Notes: a model not told the origin generated them from the sequence alone. 64,000 bases of DNA from Polynucleobacter necessarius (GCF_900096765.1 NZ_LT615228.1:688669-752668); one strand, 5' to 3'. Counted from the first letter of the stretch, positions 49,745 through 60,376 are shown. Numbers and translations: made by a program.

Positions 49745-50765
49745 ATGATTCATCAAGATCTGCGTCGTAGAGTATTTTCAAAACTGTTCGTCGGCATCGC
49801 TTGCGTCATCATTTGCCTAGCCTTATCAGAGACGGCATTCGCACAAGTAAAAAATTGGCCAGATAAACCGATCAAACTCATTGTTGGCTTTCCTCCTGGC
49901 GGTGGCTCTGATGCTATTGCGCGCATCATTGCCATCAATCTTTCTCAAATGTGGGGTCAACAAGTAGTGATTGATAACCGCGGCGGCGCTGCCGGTACGA
50001 TTGCTGCAGATTTGGTAGCAAAATCAACTCCAGATGGATATACCTTAGGGCTAGCACACGTGAACGCCCTTTCCATCATCCCTGCCTTAGGACAAAAAAT
50101 GTCCTATAACGCCAGCACCGATTTCACGCCCATCGTGCTTTTAGGGATTACGCCAAATATTCTGATTGCTAACGTTGATACGCCCGCGAAAAATGTGAAA
50201 GACTTAGTGACCTACCTGAGACAAAATCCTGGTAAGGTCAGCTTTGGCTCTGCAGGTAATGGCAGCACCCAGCACCCAGCACCTCGCATACGAGCTGATG
50301 ATGCATATGGCGGAAACACAAGCCTTGCATATTCCTTACAAAGGCAGTGGCCCTGTTTTGGTTGATTTGATCGCTGGCCACATCACGTATGCCTTTGAGA
50401 CAATGAGCGCGGCAACACTCCATATTCAAAGCGGCAAAGTTATTCCTCTCGCACAGACACGAACTAAGCGCTCACCAGCTTATCCCAATCTTCCAACAAT
50501 GGAACAGTTAGGATTTATTGGCTTTGAAGCTACCGCCTGGTACGGCCTAATGGGCCCTGCCAATTTAGATCAAAAAATCGTGGCAAAAATTAATGCTGAT
50601 GTGAACACCATTTTGCGCAAACCAGAGATTATGGCAAAGCTAGCCGAAGTTGGCGCAGAAGATGGGGGCGGTTCTCCTGCTGCCTTTAGCAAATTCATTG
50701 TGAGAGACCGTAGCCAATGGGCTAAGTTAGTGAAAGACGCTAAGCTTCAGGTCGATTTGAATTAA
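49745..50765 (+). pseudogene. TTT-family Bug solute-binding protein, frameshifted by a 7-bp duplication
   Basis: A third Bug-type periplasmic binding protein. The signal peptide ends near ETAFAQVKNWPDKPIK, and KLIVGFPPGGGSDAIARI is the family loop. The frame shifts at GNGSTQHPAPRIR. The cause is AGCACCC at 50264-50270 repeated at 50271-50277, with a near-third copy behind. Removing one unit gives GNGSTQHLAYELMMHMAETQ, and the rest continues normally (LHIPYKGSGPVLVDLIAG, ending VDLN at 50765). The restored length is about 338 codons, normal for the family. The present product would end at about residue 206. Confidence 0.9.
50264..50277. repeat. 7-bp tandem duplication inside Bug gene
   Basis: AGCACCC twice, followed by AGCACCT (50278-50284). 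The slippage-prone run lies where the coding frame changes. Confidence 0.93.
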
Positions 50766-50856
50766 TCAAAATCCAGAAAATGATCCATTAAAAAGGGGCT
50801 CACGAGAGCTTCTCCCTTAACCTTATGCTCTAGAGCAGTACATCAGAGATATAAAC

Positions 50857-50888
50857 AATCCCAACATACACACTGGGATTTTGTATTT
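50857..50888. terminator. Hairpin between the Bug pseudogene and tRNA-Ser
   Basis: AATCCCA and TGGGATT pair across a 10-nt loop. On the plus strand TTGTATTT follows, serving the Bug gene. On the minus strand the stem lies about 8 bp after the tRNA CCA and is followed by GTTTATAT. Confidence 0.6.
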
Positions 50889-50977
50889 GGCGGAAGAGGT
50901 GAGATTCGAACTCACGAAGGACTTTCATCCTCGCCAGTTTTCAAGACTAGTGCATTCAACCGCTCTGCCACTCTTCC
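50888..50977 (-). tRNA. tRNA-Ser (TGA)
   Basis: A 90-nt class II tRNA on the minus strand. The acceptor GGAAGAG starts at 50977, the anticodon arm is CTAGT-CTTGAAA-ACTGG with anticodon TGA, a long variable arm follows, then the T arm GTGAGTTCGAATCTCAC, discriminator G and an encoded CCA at 50888-50890. Confidence 0.96.
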
Positions 50978-51022
50978 TTATATTTGAAGCCATTTGAACC
51001 GTATTTAGATTCAAGCCATGAA

Positions 51023-52163
51023 TTATAAAGAACTTTTGATTTGTCCTTCTAAATAGCTGGCAATGGCCAAGCTAGAAGTCAGCCCAGGGGATTCAAAGCC
51101 ATATAAATTGAAGAGCCCTTCGAGACCGTGACTATTGGGGTCATCAAAGGAGAAGTCTCCCGCAGGGGCATCAGGGGGAACAATTTTGGCTCTTACCCCG
51201 GAATAATCAGGTTGTAGAGCACCGTCTTTCAAGCCAGGCCAATACCTTCTCACCGCCTCATAAAAGCCCTGACTACGCCCGGGATCGACCGTGTAATCAA
51301 TTTGCTCTTCACCATCTATATCAAGCCACTGCACATCTGGTCCAAATTTTGCCTGACCACCCATATCTAAAGTAAGGTGCACACCTAGTCCACCAGGCTC
51401 TGTCTGGTATGGGGTAGATCAAATGGGAAAATGGTGACTTTCCTGATAAAGAAAAATAATTTCCTTTTGCAAAATACGCCTTCGGAATTAGCTCTTTTGG
51501 AAGTCCCTCAATTTTTTGTGCCACGGCAGGCGCACTCAAGCCAGCGCAATTAATGAGTAACTTGGTTTGTAATTGCATGCCATCAAGACCGCCGATTAGT
51601 AACTCATAACCGTCACGCGCATCTTGTCCGATGGGTTTTGCACTAATAAGCGGAGATTGATAAGCAATCATTCCACCCGCATCCTCAAAGCCACCAAGCA
51701 AGGAGAGCATATAAGCGTGGCTATCCACAATGCCGGTGCTTGATGACAAAATAGCAGCCGCACATTGTAGGTTAGGCTCCATGGCTTTTGCCTCATCCCC
51801 TGAAAGCAATTTCATTTTCGGGACACCATTATTGCTTGCTCTATATAAAATCGACTCTAAGTCGCTAATTTGCTGATCATCAGTAGCCACAATCAACTTG
51901 CCATAAGCTTGCGTAGCAACTTGATGACTGCGACAGTACTCATAGAGCAGTCGATTGCCCTCTACGCAAAGCTTAGCCTTTAAGGAATTTTTAGGATAGT
52001 AGATTCCAGCATGAATTACTTCACTATTGCGTGCGCTACTGATGGTGCCAAAGGAGCTTTCGCGCTCAAGCAAGATGGTTTCTCGTCCTTGAAGGGCCAT
52101 TTCGCGTGCGACTGCCAAACCAACTACCCCGGCACCAATGACAACACAATCCACCCTCTCCAT
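51023..52163 (-). pseudogene. NAD(P)/FAD-dependent oxidoreductase (LhgO-like), frameshifted by a 4-bp duplication
   Basis: A D-amino-acid-oxidase-fold flavoprotein resembling L-2-hydroxyglutarate oxidase. The N-terminal dinucleotide site is VVIGAGVVGLAVAREMALQG near residues 6-25. EVIHAGIYYPKNSLKAKLCVEG is typical for the LhgO group. The frame breaks after HLIYPIPD: the plus strand has TCTG doubled at 51399-51406. Taking one away gives [25 protein letters not shown] and runs on to 51023, about 379 codons in all. The present reading ends at 51321 with unrelated residues, losing the substrate domain's last strands. Confidence 0.88.
51399..51406. repeat. 4-bp tandem duplication in the oxidoreductase gene
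   Basis: TCTG twice (minus strand CAGA-CAGA). One copy removed restores the family sequence. Confidence 0.8.
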
Positions 52164-52280
52164 CTATTTGTCTCCAGCTTGACAACTTTTCATCATGAGA
52201 ATCTATTCACCAATATACCTAAATACCAGCATTTTCGGTATTTTCAAGGTTTTTAGGACGCTTCTTGCTAAAATCTAGAA

Positions 52281-53801
52281 ATGTCTTTAAAGCCCGATTT
52301 GAACACCACAAACGCTCAAGGCAAACTGCCAAACGGCGCACATGACGCTGTGAATGTTGTGCTCGACACAGCCTATCAAGGCATTGACCAAAAGGCCTGG
52401 GCTAAATTATTTACTCAGGCGCGCAAATCGCACCTACCAGAGTTTATTGCTGATATGCTTGCTGGAAAACATATCAATCTCAGTGAAGATCGACCCGCCC
52501 TGCATTCAGCGCTACGCAATTTGTCAAGATCACCTGTCATGCTCAATGGCCAAGATGTGATGCCGGCAGTTTCCAATGTATGGCACCGTATTGAGGCTCT
52601 GTGCAATAAATGGGTTGGCGTCACCGATGTCATTCACATTGGCATTGGTGGCTCTGATTTTGGTCCACGCCTAGCCGTTGAGGCTCTTGCGTACGTTCCT
52701 GAGATTGAATGTCGTGGTATGCGCATGCATTTTTTGGCCAATATTGATTCCGCTGAATTGGCTCGAATTCTCGATCGTGCGCTCCCCCACAGCACCCGCG
52801 TCATCATCGTCTCCAAATCTTTCACCACACTTGAAACCACAATGAATGCCAAAGCAGTTGTGGCCTGGTTAAAAGCAAGTGGTCTTACCAATAGTCAAAT
52901 GAATAAAGCGCTATTTGCAGTAACTGCTAATGTGCCGGCTGCTAAAGACTTCGGTATCGAGGAAGACCACATCTTTCCCTTTTGGGACTGGGTTGGTGGT
53001 CGTTACTCAGTTTGGTCTGCGGTTGGACTGCCAATTGCCTTACAGTACGGTTTCAAAACTTTTCAAGAGTTTTTAGCTGGCGCTCATGCCATGGACTTGC
53101 ATTTCAAGAATGCCCCACTAGAAGACAATTTGCCAGTCATTATGGCCTTGGCGTTGCTGTATCAGCAAGATAAACGTGGAATCAAGGCTTACGCCGCCGT
53201 TCCTTATGCTGATGCTCTGGATTGGTTTCCAAAGTGGCTCCAACAGCTAGATATGGAAAGCAATGGCAAAAGTGTTGACCGAAATGGCAAGCCAGTGAAA
53301 TTTTCATCACCAGTAGTCTTTGGTAGTGCGGGTAGCAATGCCCAACATTCTTACTTCCAACTACTTCATCAGGGTACTGAGATTATTCCAATCGATTTCA
53401 TAGCGATTCGCAAACCGATGAGCAATCGCCCAGAGGCTGCAGCCCATCATCGCATCTTGCTATCCAATTGTTTAGCGCAGGCTCAGGCTTTAGCCCATGG
53501 CAAATCAGCTGATAATCCGAACCACGTTTACCCGGGCAACCGTCCAAGCAGCCTACTGCTATTACCCGAATTGAACGCCTTCTATCTGGGCGCTTTACTA
53601 GCCTTGTATGAGAACCGCGCAGCAAGTTTAGGCGCCCTGTGGAATATCAATAGCTTTGATCAGCCCGGCGTGGAATACGGCAAAGTACTTGCCAAACCCA
53701 TTGAGAAAGCTTTGGTAAGTGGCTCCGATCAGATCCGGACCGATGATGATATTGATGCCATCACTGCTAACCGCATTAATTTCTTGAATTCAAATTCCTA
53801 A
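52281..53801 (+). CDS. pgi: Glucose-6-phosphate isomerase
   Basis: A glycolytic and gluconeogenic isomerase (506 aa, somewhat shorter than the E. coli form). Landmarks are VIHIGIGGSDFGPRLAVEAL near 114, IIVSKSFTTLETTMNA, WDWVGGRYSVWSAVGLPIAL near 234 and GSAGSNAQHSYFQLLHQGTEIIP near 350 with catalytic residues. It lies 42 bp before the phosphomannomutase gene and probably shares its transcript. Confidence 0.95.
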   Translation: MSLKPDLNTTNAQGKLPNGAHDAVNVVLDTAYQGIDQKAWAKLFTQARKSHLPEFIADMLAGKHINLSEDRPALHSALRNLSRSPVMLNGQDVMPAVSNVWHRIEALCNKWVGVTDVIHIGIGGSDFGPRLAVEALAYVPEIECRGMRMHFLANIDSAELARILDRALPHSTRVIIVSKSFTTLETTMNAKAVVAWLKASGLTNSQMNKALFAVTANVPAAKDFGIEEDHIFPFWDWVGGRYSVWSAVGLPIALQYGFKTFQEFLAGAHAMDLHFKNAPLEDNLPVIMALALLYQQDKRGIKAYAAVPYADALDWFPKWLQQLDMESNGKSVDRNGKPVKFSSPVVFGSAGSNAQHSYFQLLHQGTEIIPIDFIAIRKPMSNRPEAAAHHRILLSNCLAQAQALAHGKSADNPNHVYPGNRPSSLLLLPELNAFYLGALLALYENRAASLGALWNINSFDQPGVEYGKVLAKPIEKALVSGSDQIRTDDDIDAITANRINFLNSNS

Positions 53802-53843
53802 TTCCTTCCTTGCGCTACGCGCATCCTTTTTGCAAAGGCTTAT

Positions 53844-55229
53844 ATGCAACTCTCACCATCGATCTTCAAAGCGTATGACATTCGCGGCATTATTGATCAA
53901 ACTCTCGATCCATCGATTGCTAAATTAATCGGTCAAGCATTTGGCACTGAGATGCGCGAGCTTGGTGAAACAGAAATTGTCATCGGTCGGGATGGACGCT
54001 TATCAGGCCCCTCCTTAATCGAGGTCTTGACTGAAGGTTTGCTTTCGACCGGCGTCAATGTAATTGATTTAGGTATGGTCGCCACGCCAATGGTGTATTT
54101 TGGCGCCAATCAAGTAATCAATGGCAAGCAACCAAAATCTGGCATCATGATTACCGGCAGCCACAATCCGCCAAACTACAATGGCTTCAAGATGGTTTTA
54201 GGTGGCGCGGCAATTTATGGCGATCAAATTCAGGCCTTACGCAAACGCATCGAAGCCAAACAATTTGCAACAGGTCATGGAACACGCAGTACCTTTGATA
54301 TCTTCCCCATGTACTTAGAACGCATCGTGAGCGATGTAAAAGTTGCTCGACCCTTGAAGATTGTGGTTGATTGTGGAAATGGTGTTGGTGGCGCTTTCGC
54401 TGGTCAGTTATTTCGAGCCTTGGGCTGTGAGGTTCAAGAACTGTTTTGTGAAGTTGATGGACATTTTCCCAATCACCACCCTGATCCGGCACACCTAGAG
54501 AATTTGCAGGATCTGATTAAAAACCTACAGACAACTGATAATGAACTAGGTTTAGCATTTGATGGCGATGCAGATCGCCTTGGAGTCGTCACAAAAGATG
54601 GTCAAGTCATTTTCCCAGACAGACAAATGATGCTTTTTGCCAAGGATGTTCTCTCGCGCAACCCTGGCGGTCAAATTATTTATGATGTGAAATGCACCCG
54701 CAATCTCGCCAGCTGGATTAAAGAACATGGTGGCAAGCCACTGATGTGGAAAACAGGTCATTCATTAGTAAAGGCAAAACTCAAAGAAACTGGCGCACCG
54801 CTTGCCGGAGAAATGAGTGGTCATATTTTCTTTAAAGATCGCTGGTTTGGATTTGATGATGGGCTCTATACAGGAGCCCGACTCTTAGAAATTCTTTCTC
54901 AAGAAAAGGATCCCAATGCGACCCTCAAAGGCCTGCCCAATGCCATATGCACCCCTGAATTACAACTAGCCTGCGCCGAAGGGGAGCCTTTTGAGTTGCT
55001 TGAGTCTATTAAAGCCAATGCTAAATTCCCAACCGCCCAAAGTATCAACACCATCGATGGTGTTCGCGTGGAATATGCCGACGGATTTGGACTTGCAAGA
55101 CCATCCAATACTACGCCCGTGGTAGTGATGCGTTTTGAAGCTGATAACCATGACGCCATTGGACGCATACAACAGGAATTTAAGGATGCGCTGTTGGCGG
55201 CTAAACCAGGAGCAGAGCTACCTTTTTAA
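53844..55229 (+). CDS. Phosphomannomutase/phosphoglucomutase
   Basis: An alpha-D-phosphohexomutase of 461 aa. The phosphoserine loop is GIMITGSHNPPNYNGFKM near residue 103. The metal loop is LAFDGDADRLGVV near 240, the sugar-binding loop is GEMSGHIFF near 323, and the C-terminal phosphate-binding loop is LARPSNTTPVVVMRFE near 420. With pgi it links fructose-6-phosphate metabolism to sugar-nucleotide supply for lipopolysaccharide or exopolysaccharide. Its stop overlaps that of the converging MscS-like pseudogene. Confidence 0.93.
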   Translation: MQLSPSIFKAYDIRGIIDQTLDPSIAKLIGQAFGTEMRELGETEIVIGRDGRLSGPSLIEVLTEGLLSTGVNVIDLGMVATPMVYFGANQVINGKQPKSGIMITGSHNPPNYNGFKMVLGGAAIYGDQIQALRKRIEAKQFATGHGTRSTFDIFPMYLERIVSDVKVARPLKIVVDCGNGVGGAFAGQLFRALGCEVQELFCEVDGHFPNHHPDPAHLENLQDLIKNLQTTDNELGLAFDGDADRLGVVTKDGQVIFPDRQMMLFAKDVLSRNPGGQIIYDVKCTRNLASWIKEHGGKPLMWKTGHSLVKAKLKETGAPLAGEMSGHIFFKDRWFGFDDGLYTGARLLEILSQEKDPNATLKGLPNAICTPELQLACAEGEPFELLESIKANAKFPTAQSINTIDGVRVEYADGFGLARPSNTTPVVVMRFEADNHDAIGRIQQEFKDALLAAKPGAELPF

Positions 55230-56670
55230 AGCTTGCTAAAGAAGTTCATAATTTTGGACACAAGAGACGTTTTAACTTCTTCAGCGATAGCGACTTGCGC
55301 AGACTCACTCAGAGTTTTTTGCTTGTGAGCAACTCTTTCAGCTAGCAGTATTGAAATGCGTTCCACTAATAATGGATTTTTAGCCAAGATAGGCGCTAAT
55401 TCATCTTTGGTAATTTCAATGAGGTGTGTATTGAGGCTGGCACAAACATTAGCCGACCTCGGTTCACCAGTAAGCAAGGACATCTCACCGACGCAATCAC
55501 CAGGCCAAAGATGGGCAAGAGTGATCCTCTCTCTCCCTGCTCGTTGAGCGCAGTCACCTCCAAACTACCTTCGGCAATGATGTACATACTATTAGCAGTA
55601 TCGCCTTGCTGAATCACTTGTTGTCCTGGGTTGTAATGCAAGGATTGGGCTTTTTTAGATAACTCCAAGACCTCTTGCTCATCAAGTACTCGCAAAATAC
55701 CAAATGGATATACATTAAGCAGAGGTGAAAAATGGCTGGTATGCAAGGATTCGACATTTTGAACCACCATAGAAGAGTCAAACGTAATACCTGAACTCTT
55801 TAAGAAACGGAGAGCATTTTTTAAGATGTAATGCTTTGGTTCATCCAAATGACTCTCAGCGCTGCACTCATAACGAATCTTGTAGGTAACACTTCCAATC
55901 ATTACCTGCGAAACATAACAACGATACCATCCCTGAAAATGAGGATGCGATTTGCCAACGTACTCCATTGCCGAAGAAAGCACGGACAAAACACGATCAG
56001 AGTTATATTGGGCATCAACTGGTATGCTTACCTCTCGAATTGGCGCTCTTGTTTGCTGACTCAGATTGACGAAACTCATTCCCAAAAATTTATGGTTCGT
56101 AATCCGATAACTGATTCCATCTAAATTTTCTAGTGTGACGTAACGACGATCCATCTCTGTAACTCTCGCCAACAAGATCGCCCCTGCTTCTGGGTATTCG
56201 ATGAGATCGCCTATTCCAATTAAGTGATCCGTCTGCAGGGTTATGCTGGCGACTACATCGGCAATCATGTCGCGAAATGCATAGCCAACTGCTAATCCCA
56301 AAGCACCAGATGCTGCGACCAGCGTACTGATAGACTGATCAAACAATAAAATAAATCCAAGTAGCGCTACTAAGGCATAGATTACGATCGATCCAGCCTC
56401 AACCACGATTACTAGAATTTGTCCTTGCTTCTTGTGGCTATTAAATCGTTTCACTGAATAACGAAATAATTGATCTAGAGAAAAGCCAAATAGCAGAAAC
56501 TGGCTCGCTGCCAACAGATCAAATAGAGTGGGAATTTTTTGTAAAGATAAATGCGTTGGAATCCACCCCCATGGAGTGCCCAAGACCTCATTGACCCAAA
56601 ACGCTAAAGCAATATTTAGTGCAAATAAAATCCAAATGACGGCTTTCGATTTAGATGAAAAGGTCTTCAA
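55226..56670 (-). pseudogene. MscS-like channel with C-terminal cyclic-nucleotide-binding domain, frameshifted
   Basis: A mechanosensitive-channel-family membrane protein with three N-terminal helices. The pore region is STLVAASGALGLAVGYAFRDM near 135 and a beta domain follows (IGIGDLIEYPEAGAI). A cNMP-binding domain starts near residue 345 (QVIQQGDTANSMYIIAEGSL). The frame is lost at ALNEQGER, where a CT run is four units long on the plus strand (55527-55534). Removing one CT pair gives GERITLAHLWPGDCVGEMSLL, and the cNMP domain then completes to 55226. A one-base loss could give the same frame. The pore and beta domains are untouched, so the product could form a channel without its ligand domain. 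Confidence 0.85.
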
Positions 56671-57290
56671 TTGCGCTCCTCAGAAAAGCGATATTTTGTC
56701 CGCCAGATTGCAGTAACCATACTGGGATAGGTCTCTTCACCTAGGCTGCCGTTATACCTAGCCAGTCCGCGTGAGAGATTTTGATTTTCCATAGCTAAGT
56801 AATGTTTTAGGATGATGCATCCATATCGCAGATTCGTCCTCACATCAAACAAAGAGTCTCTTGTATCTCCGATGAGATCCTTCCAGAAAGGCATGACCTG
56901 CATTAATCCACTGGCACCTACTTTGGAAATAGCGAATCGATTAAAGCCACTCTCCACTTCAATCAATGCCAGTACTAAATCGGGGTCTAGGCTATAACGA
57001 GTAGCTTCATAATGAACCATTCGAAGCCACTGACGCCGTGTAGTCTCATTGGGTATCTTGCTGGCCAAGTTCCTTGATTGATAACCAATCCAATCAACAG
57101 CCTCCTTGGCTGATCTAAAGGAGCTAATCGAACCTACTTCAGAGGCAAGAGACTGCCTTAATTCGTAGCGATTTGCTAGAGAAATATCTTCATATTTTTG
57201 GTTGGCTGCAAAGACCACACCATGCCCCATGAACATGAGCAGCAAAAGCCCAATACGTCTCATTTTCTGAAAAAGCGGCGCACTGAACAT
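56667..57290 (-). CDS. Soluble lytic transglycosylase (SLT domain)
   Basis: A peptidoglycan-cleaving enzyme of 207 aa from ATG 57290 (MFSAPLFQKMRRIGLLLL), which gives a signal peptide ending near GVVFAANQ. The catalytic Glu is in LALIEVESGFNRFAISKVGA, followed by SGLMQVMPFW and the helix with LRYGCIILKHYLAM. It lies 4 bp after the pilus-type membrane gene, fitting a role in opening the wall for the apparatus. It overlaps the start of the MscS-like gene by 4 bp. Confidence 0.9.
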   Translation of the reverse strand: MFSAPLFQKMRRIGLLLLMFMGHGVVFAANQKYEDISLANRYELRQSLASEVGSISSFRSAKEAVDWIGYQSRNLASKIPNETTRRQWLRMVHYEATRYSLDPDLVLALIEVESGFNRFAISKVGASGLMQVMPFWKDLIGDTRDSLFDVRTNLRYGCIILKHYLAMENQNLSRGLARYNGSLGEETYPSMVTAIWRTKYRFSEERN

Positions 57291-57294
57291 AGCG

Positions 57295-58542
57295 TTAGCC
57301 TGTAACCACTTGTCCCATCTTGAAGATAGGCAGATACATAGCAACCAGAATAAAACCAATCACACCGCCTAAGAAGCAAATCATGACGGGCTCCATCATT
57401 TGCGACATTTTATCAACTGAAGTGTCAAACTCTTCCTCATAATATGAGCTAATGGTGTCTAGCATCTCGCTCATATTACCGGTTTGCTCTCCCACAGAAA
57501 CCAATTGCGAAAATGCAGTCGGGAAGACTTTTATCTTTGCCAGGAGCTCAGAGAGGGGCTCACCCGAAAATACGCCCCTCTTAGCCGACTGAATACCGTC
57601 TTTAATAATTTCATTTTTACTAGATTCAGCGGTAATATCCAAAGCCTCAATCACTGGCACCCCTGCATTAGTTAAATTGCCATAAACCATTGCCACTTGA
57701 GCCACGTTAGAATGCAAGGCCATATCCCCAATTAAGGGAAGTCGCAAAATTAATGCATGCCATTTTCTTCGTAAGGGCAAACTGCGTTTCAGGGCCATCC
57801 GGAAAGCAATAAAACTACCAATCAAAGTTACCGCTAATAAACCACCACCCAGTGGATCACGTAGAAAATTACTCAGATTAACAATCATTAGCGTAGGTGC
57901 CGGCAATTGAGAGCCCATGCTGCCAAACATCTTGGCAAATACTGGCACTACAAAAATCATCATGATCGCTAGAACAATGGTGGCGACCGCTAAAAGAATA
58001 CAAGGATAAAGCGAGACCGACTGAATGCTTTTGCGAATTTTGATAGTTTTACGAATACTTAAAACCAACTTATCTAAAAAGATGTCAAGACTACCGCTTG
58101 ATTCGCCTGCGCGAACCAAGTTAATGTAAATTGAGTCAAATACATCTGGGTGCTTTCCGAAAGCTTGCGATAGGCTTGAGCCTGCCTCCACATCCTGATA
58201 AATCTCATCAATCGTTTTCTTGAGCAAAGGATCGTCGACTTGATCGCGTACCATTTCTAAGGATGGCAAAATGGCCAAACCAGAGCGCAACATGGTTGCC
58301 ATCTTTTTGGTGGCAATCATAATTTTGTCGAGCTTAACTTTTTTGGGTAGGCTAAATTTAAAGTTAAATTGGAGAGACTTTTTGCCCTCCTTTTTTTCTT
58401 GCTCTGCTGACTTTCTATCCAAATGAGTGATGATGATCCCATCCTCTTTGAGCTTGAAAGCAGCTTCATCGCGAGTCAATGCATTAATGGTCCCATTTAA
58501 ATATTGGGTATTTTTAATGCCCTTCCATGTGAAATCTGGCAT
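57295..58542 (-). CDS. Type II secretion/type IV pilus inner-membrane platform protein (GspF/PilC)
   Basis: A polytopic protein of 415 aa with two GspF domains. Domain 1 (IATKKMATMLRSGLAILPSLEMV near 75) is followed by helices at about 175-200 and 225-245. Domain 2 (VAQVAMVYGNLTNAGVPVIEALD near 280) ends with LGGVIGFILVAMYLPIFKMG. The gene is undamaged, unlike the ATPase gene just upstream, with which it would work to move pilin subunits. GVVFSGEP-like and SVGEQTGNMSEMLD blocks are as in the family. Confidence 0.92.
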   Translation of the reverse strand: MPDFTWKGIKNTQYLNGTINALTRDEAAFKLKEDGIIITHLDRKSAEQEKKEGKKSLQFNFKFSLPKKVKLDKIMIATKKMATMLRSGLAILPSLEMVRDQVDDPLLKKTIDEIYQDVEAGSSLSQAFGKHPDVFDSIYINLVRAGESSGSLDIFLDKLVLSIRKTIKIRKSIQSVSLYPCILLAVATIVLAIMMIFVVPVFAKMFGSMGSQLPAPTLMIVNLSNFLRDPLGGGLLAVTLIGSFIAFRMALKRSLPLRRKWHALILRLPLIGDMALHSNVAQVAMVYGNLTNAGVPVIEALDITAESSKNEIIKDGIQSAKRGVFSGEPLSELLAKIKVFPTAFSQLVSVGEQTGNMSEMLDTISSYYEEEFDTSVDKMSQMMEPVMICFLGGVIGFILVAMYLPIFKMGQVVTG

Positions 58543-58554
58543 ATCTAGAGGCGA

Positions 58555-60374
58555 TCAATGAAAAACAAGATTGCGACGATATTCATCCAAGGTGAGGCGC
58601 CCATCCCTCATCATTTCTCGTCCAATTTCTTGAATATTGCGGAATCCCTCTTGAGAGGCGATCCTCTGAAGCTCAGTTGCGGGGGCATTATCAATAATGG
58701 CAGCCCGCAGCTGCTCGCTTATTTTTAAGACCTCTAAATACCCTGCCGCCCCTTGTAACCCGTGTGGTTACATTTTTCACAGCCTTTGCCGACATATAGC
58801 TTGAGGTTTGCAGCCTCTTCAGAGGTAAATCCAATATCTAATAAGCTAGCCAGATGATCACCATGATCTTCTTGTTTGCAATGCGTGCAAATCTTTCTAG
58901 CCAAGCGCTGCGCAATCACTAAAGTAAGGGCTGCACCAATCAAGTAGCCTGGAATACCCATATTTACTAAACGGACAATGGTACTAATCGCATCATTCGC
59001 ATGCAAAGTCGAAAGAACTAGATGGCCCGTAAGAGACGCTTTAATCGAGATGTCGGCGGTATCCTTAACGCGTACCTCGCCCACCAATATAACCTCTGGG
59101 TCTTGGCGCAAAAATGAGCGCAGTGCTTGAGAAAAGGTTAAGCCAATATCGTCACGAATTTGGACTTGCCCAATACCTTCTACCGTAAATTCGACCGGAT
59201 CTTCCGCAGTCAGAATATTGATGTCAGGCTTGTTTAATCTTCTTAAAGCACCATAAAGCGTTGTTGATTTACCCGAGCCAGTAGGGCCAGTAACCAACAC
59301 CATTCCCTGAGATGCATCAATCGCAGAGGTAACATCCTTAAACTCTTTTTCAGGAAAGCCTAATTTATCAAGGTCAAAAGAAACTCCTTCCCGATCCAAG
59401 ATACGCATTACTACACGCTCTCCAAACACCGTAGGCAGTACGGAAACGCGTAAATCAATATCACGATTGTTTGGTAAAGACGTCACGATTGCGCCGTCTT
59501 GCGGCAAGCGTCTCTCGGAAATATCCAAGGAGGCCATAATTTTTATGCGCGTCGTGATTGCAGAATAGTTGGCAAATAAGAAATCTTTGTATTAAACCAT
59601 CTCTTGCAAAACACCATCAATACGATTTCTTAAGGTTGCACGATCCTTATATAACTCAATATGAATATCACTGGCACCCTTATTTACAGCATCAAAAATT
59701 AAGGCATTAACAAATAAGATAATTTGTCCGCCCTGGTCATCTTGTGCAGGAGCATTATTAAGAGCTTTGGCTTTTGAAGCCAAATTATCTGACTCTTTAT
59801 TTTTGCCACTAAACAATAAGCTGGGTTTCTTTTTGGCTTTTAAGCCCTCTCCTAATTCAATAGCTGTTGAGTTTTGACTCCCAGTAACCGGGGAACTTAA
59901 ACGAAAGTCTACCGGATCTTTTGTGGGTATTTTTGTTTTGACGGTTTGCAATAAAGCTTCCATCTCCAATGGGGAAACCACGGTCGCAACGATCTTTTTT
60001 CCTGTGATCAATTTTGCACTTGAAATGCCTCTCAGTGCACTGGGCTCAGAGATGGCAACTTTAATCTCTGAGTCACTCAATGAAAAGGGAATAATTCGGT
60101 TATCTAAAACGTAGTTTCTGGGGATAACATCAACAAAGTGAGCTGTAATATTTTCAATAATAGGCTCAGGCGTTAAATTCAAGTCCAAGTAACTCGATAA
60201 GTTTTCTTTTACGCCAAGGTCATCTACCAAGCTAGATTTCACCAACACTTCCTACAAGTTTCGTCCGCTTTGACGGCTCTCTAATTCAGCTTGCTTAAAG
60301 TCCAGCGGGTTGACAAGGCCACGGTCTAAAGTAAACCGGGCCATTTCTTGCGATACATCGACCGTTGCAATCAT
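58555..60374 (-). pseudogene. GspE/PilB assembly ATPase with two stop codons and a frameshift
   Basis: The hexameric ATPase that drives pilus or pseudopilus assembly, about 606 codons from ATG 60374 (MIATVDVSQEMARFTLDRG). It carries TAG at 60252-60254 (codon 41, after RQSGRNL) and TAA at 59592-59594 (codon 261, inside QEMV-KYKDFLFANYSA). One T is lost at plus-strand AAA 58736-58738. Putting it back reads KGRQGILEVLKISEQLRAAII and runs to 58555. The P-loop TGPTGSGKSTTL is intact. The Asp box reads GEVRVKDTADI where the family has GE(I/V)RD. Zinc cysteines (CTHC, CEKC) remain. Four independent changes make a genuine pseudogene likely. Confidence 0.92.
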
Positions 60375-60376
60375 TG

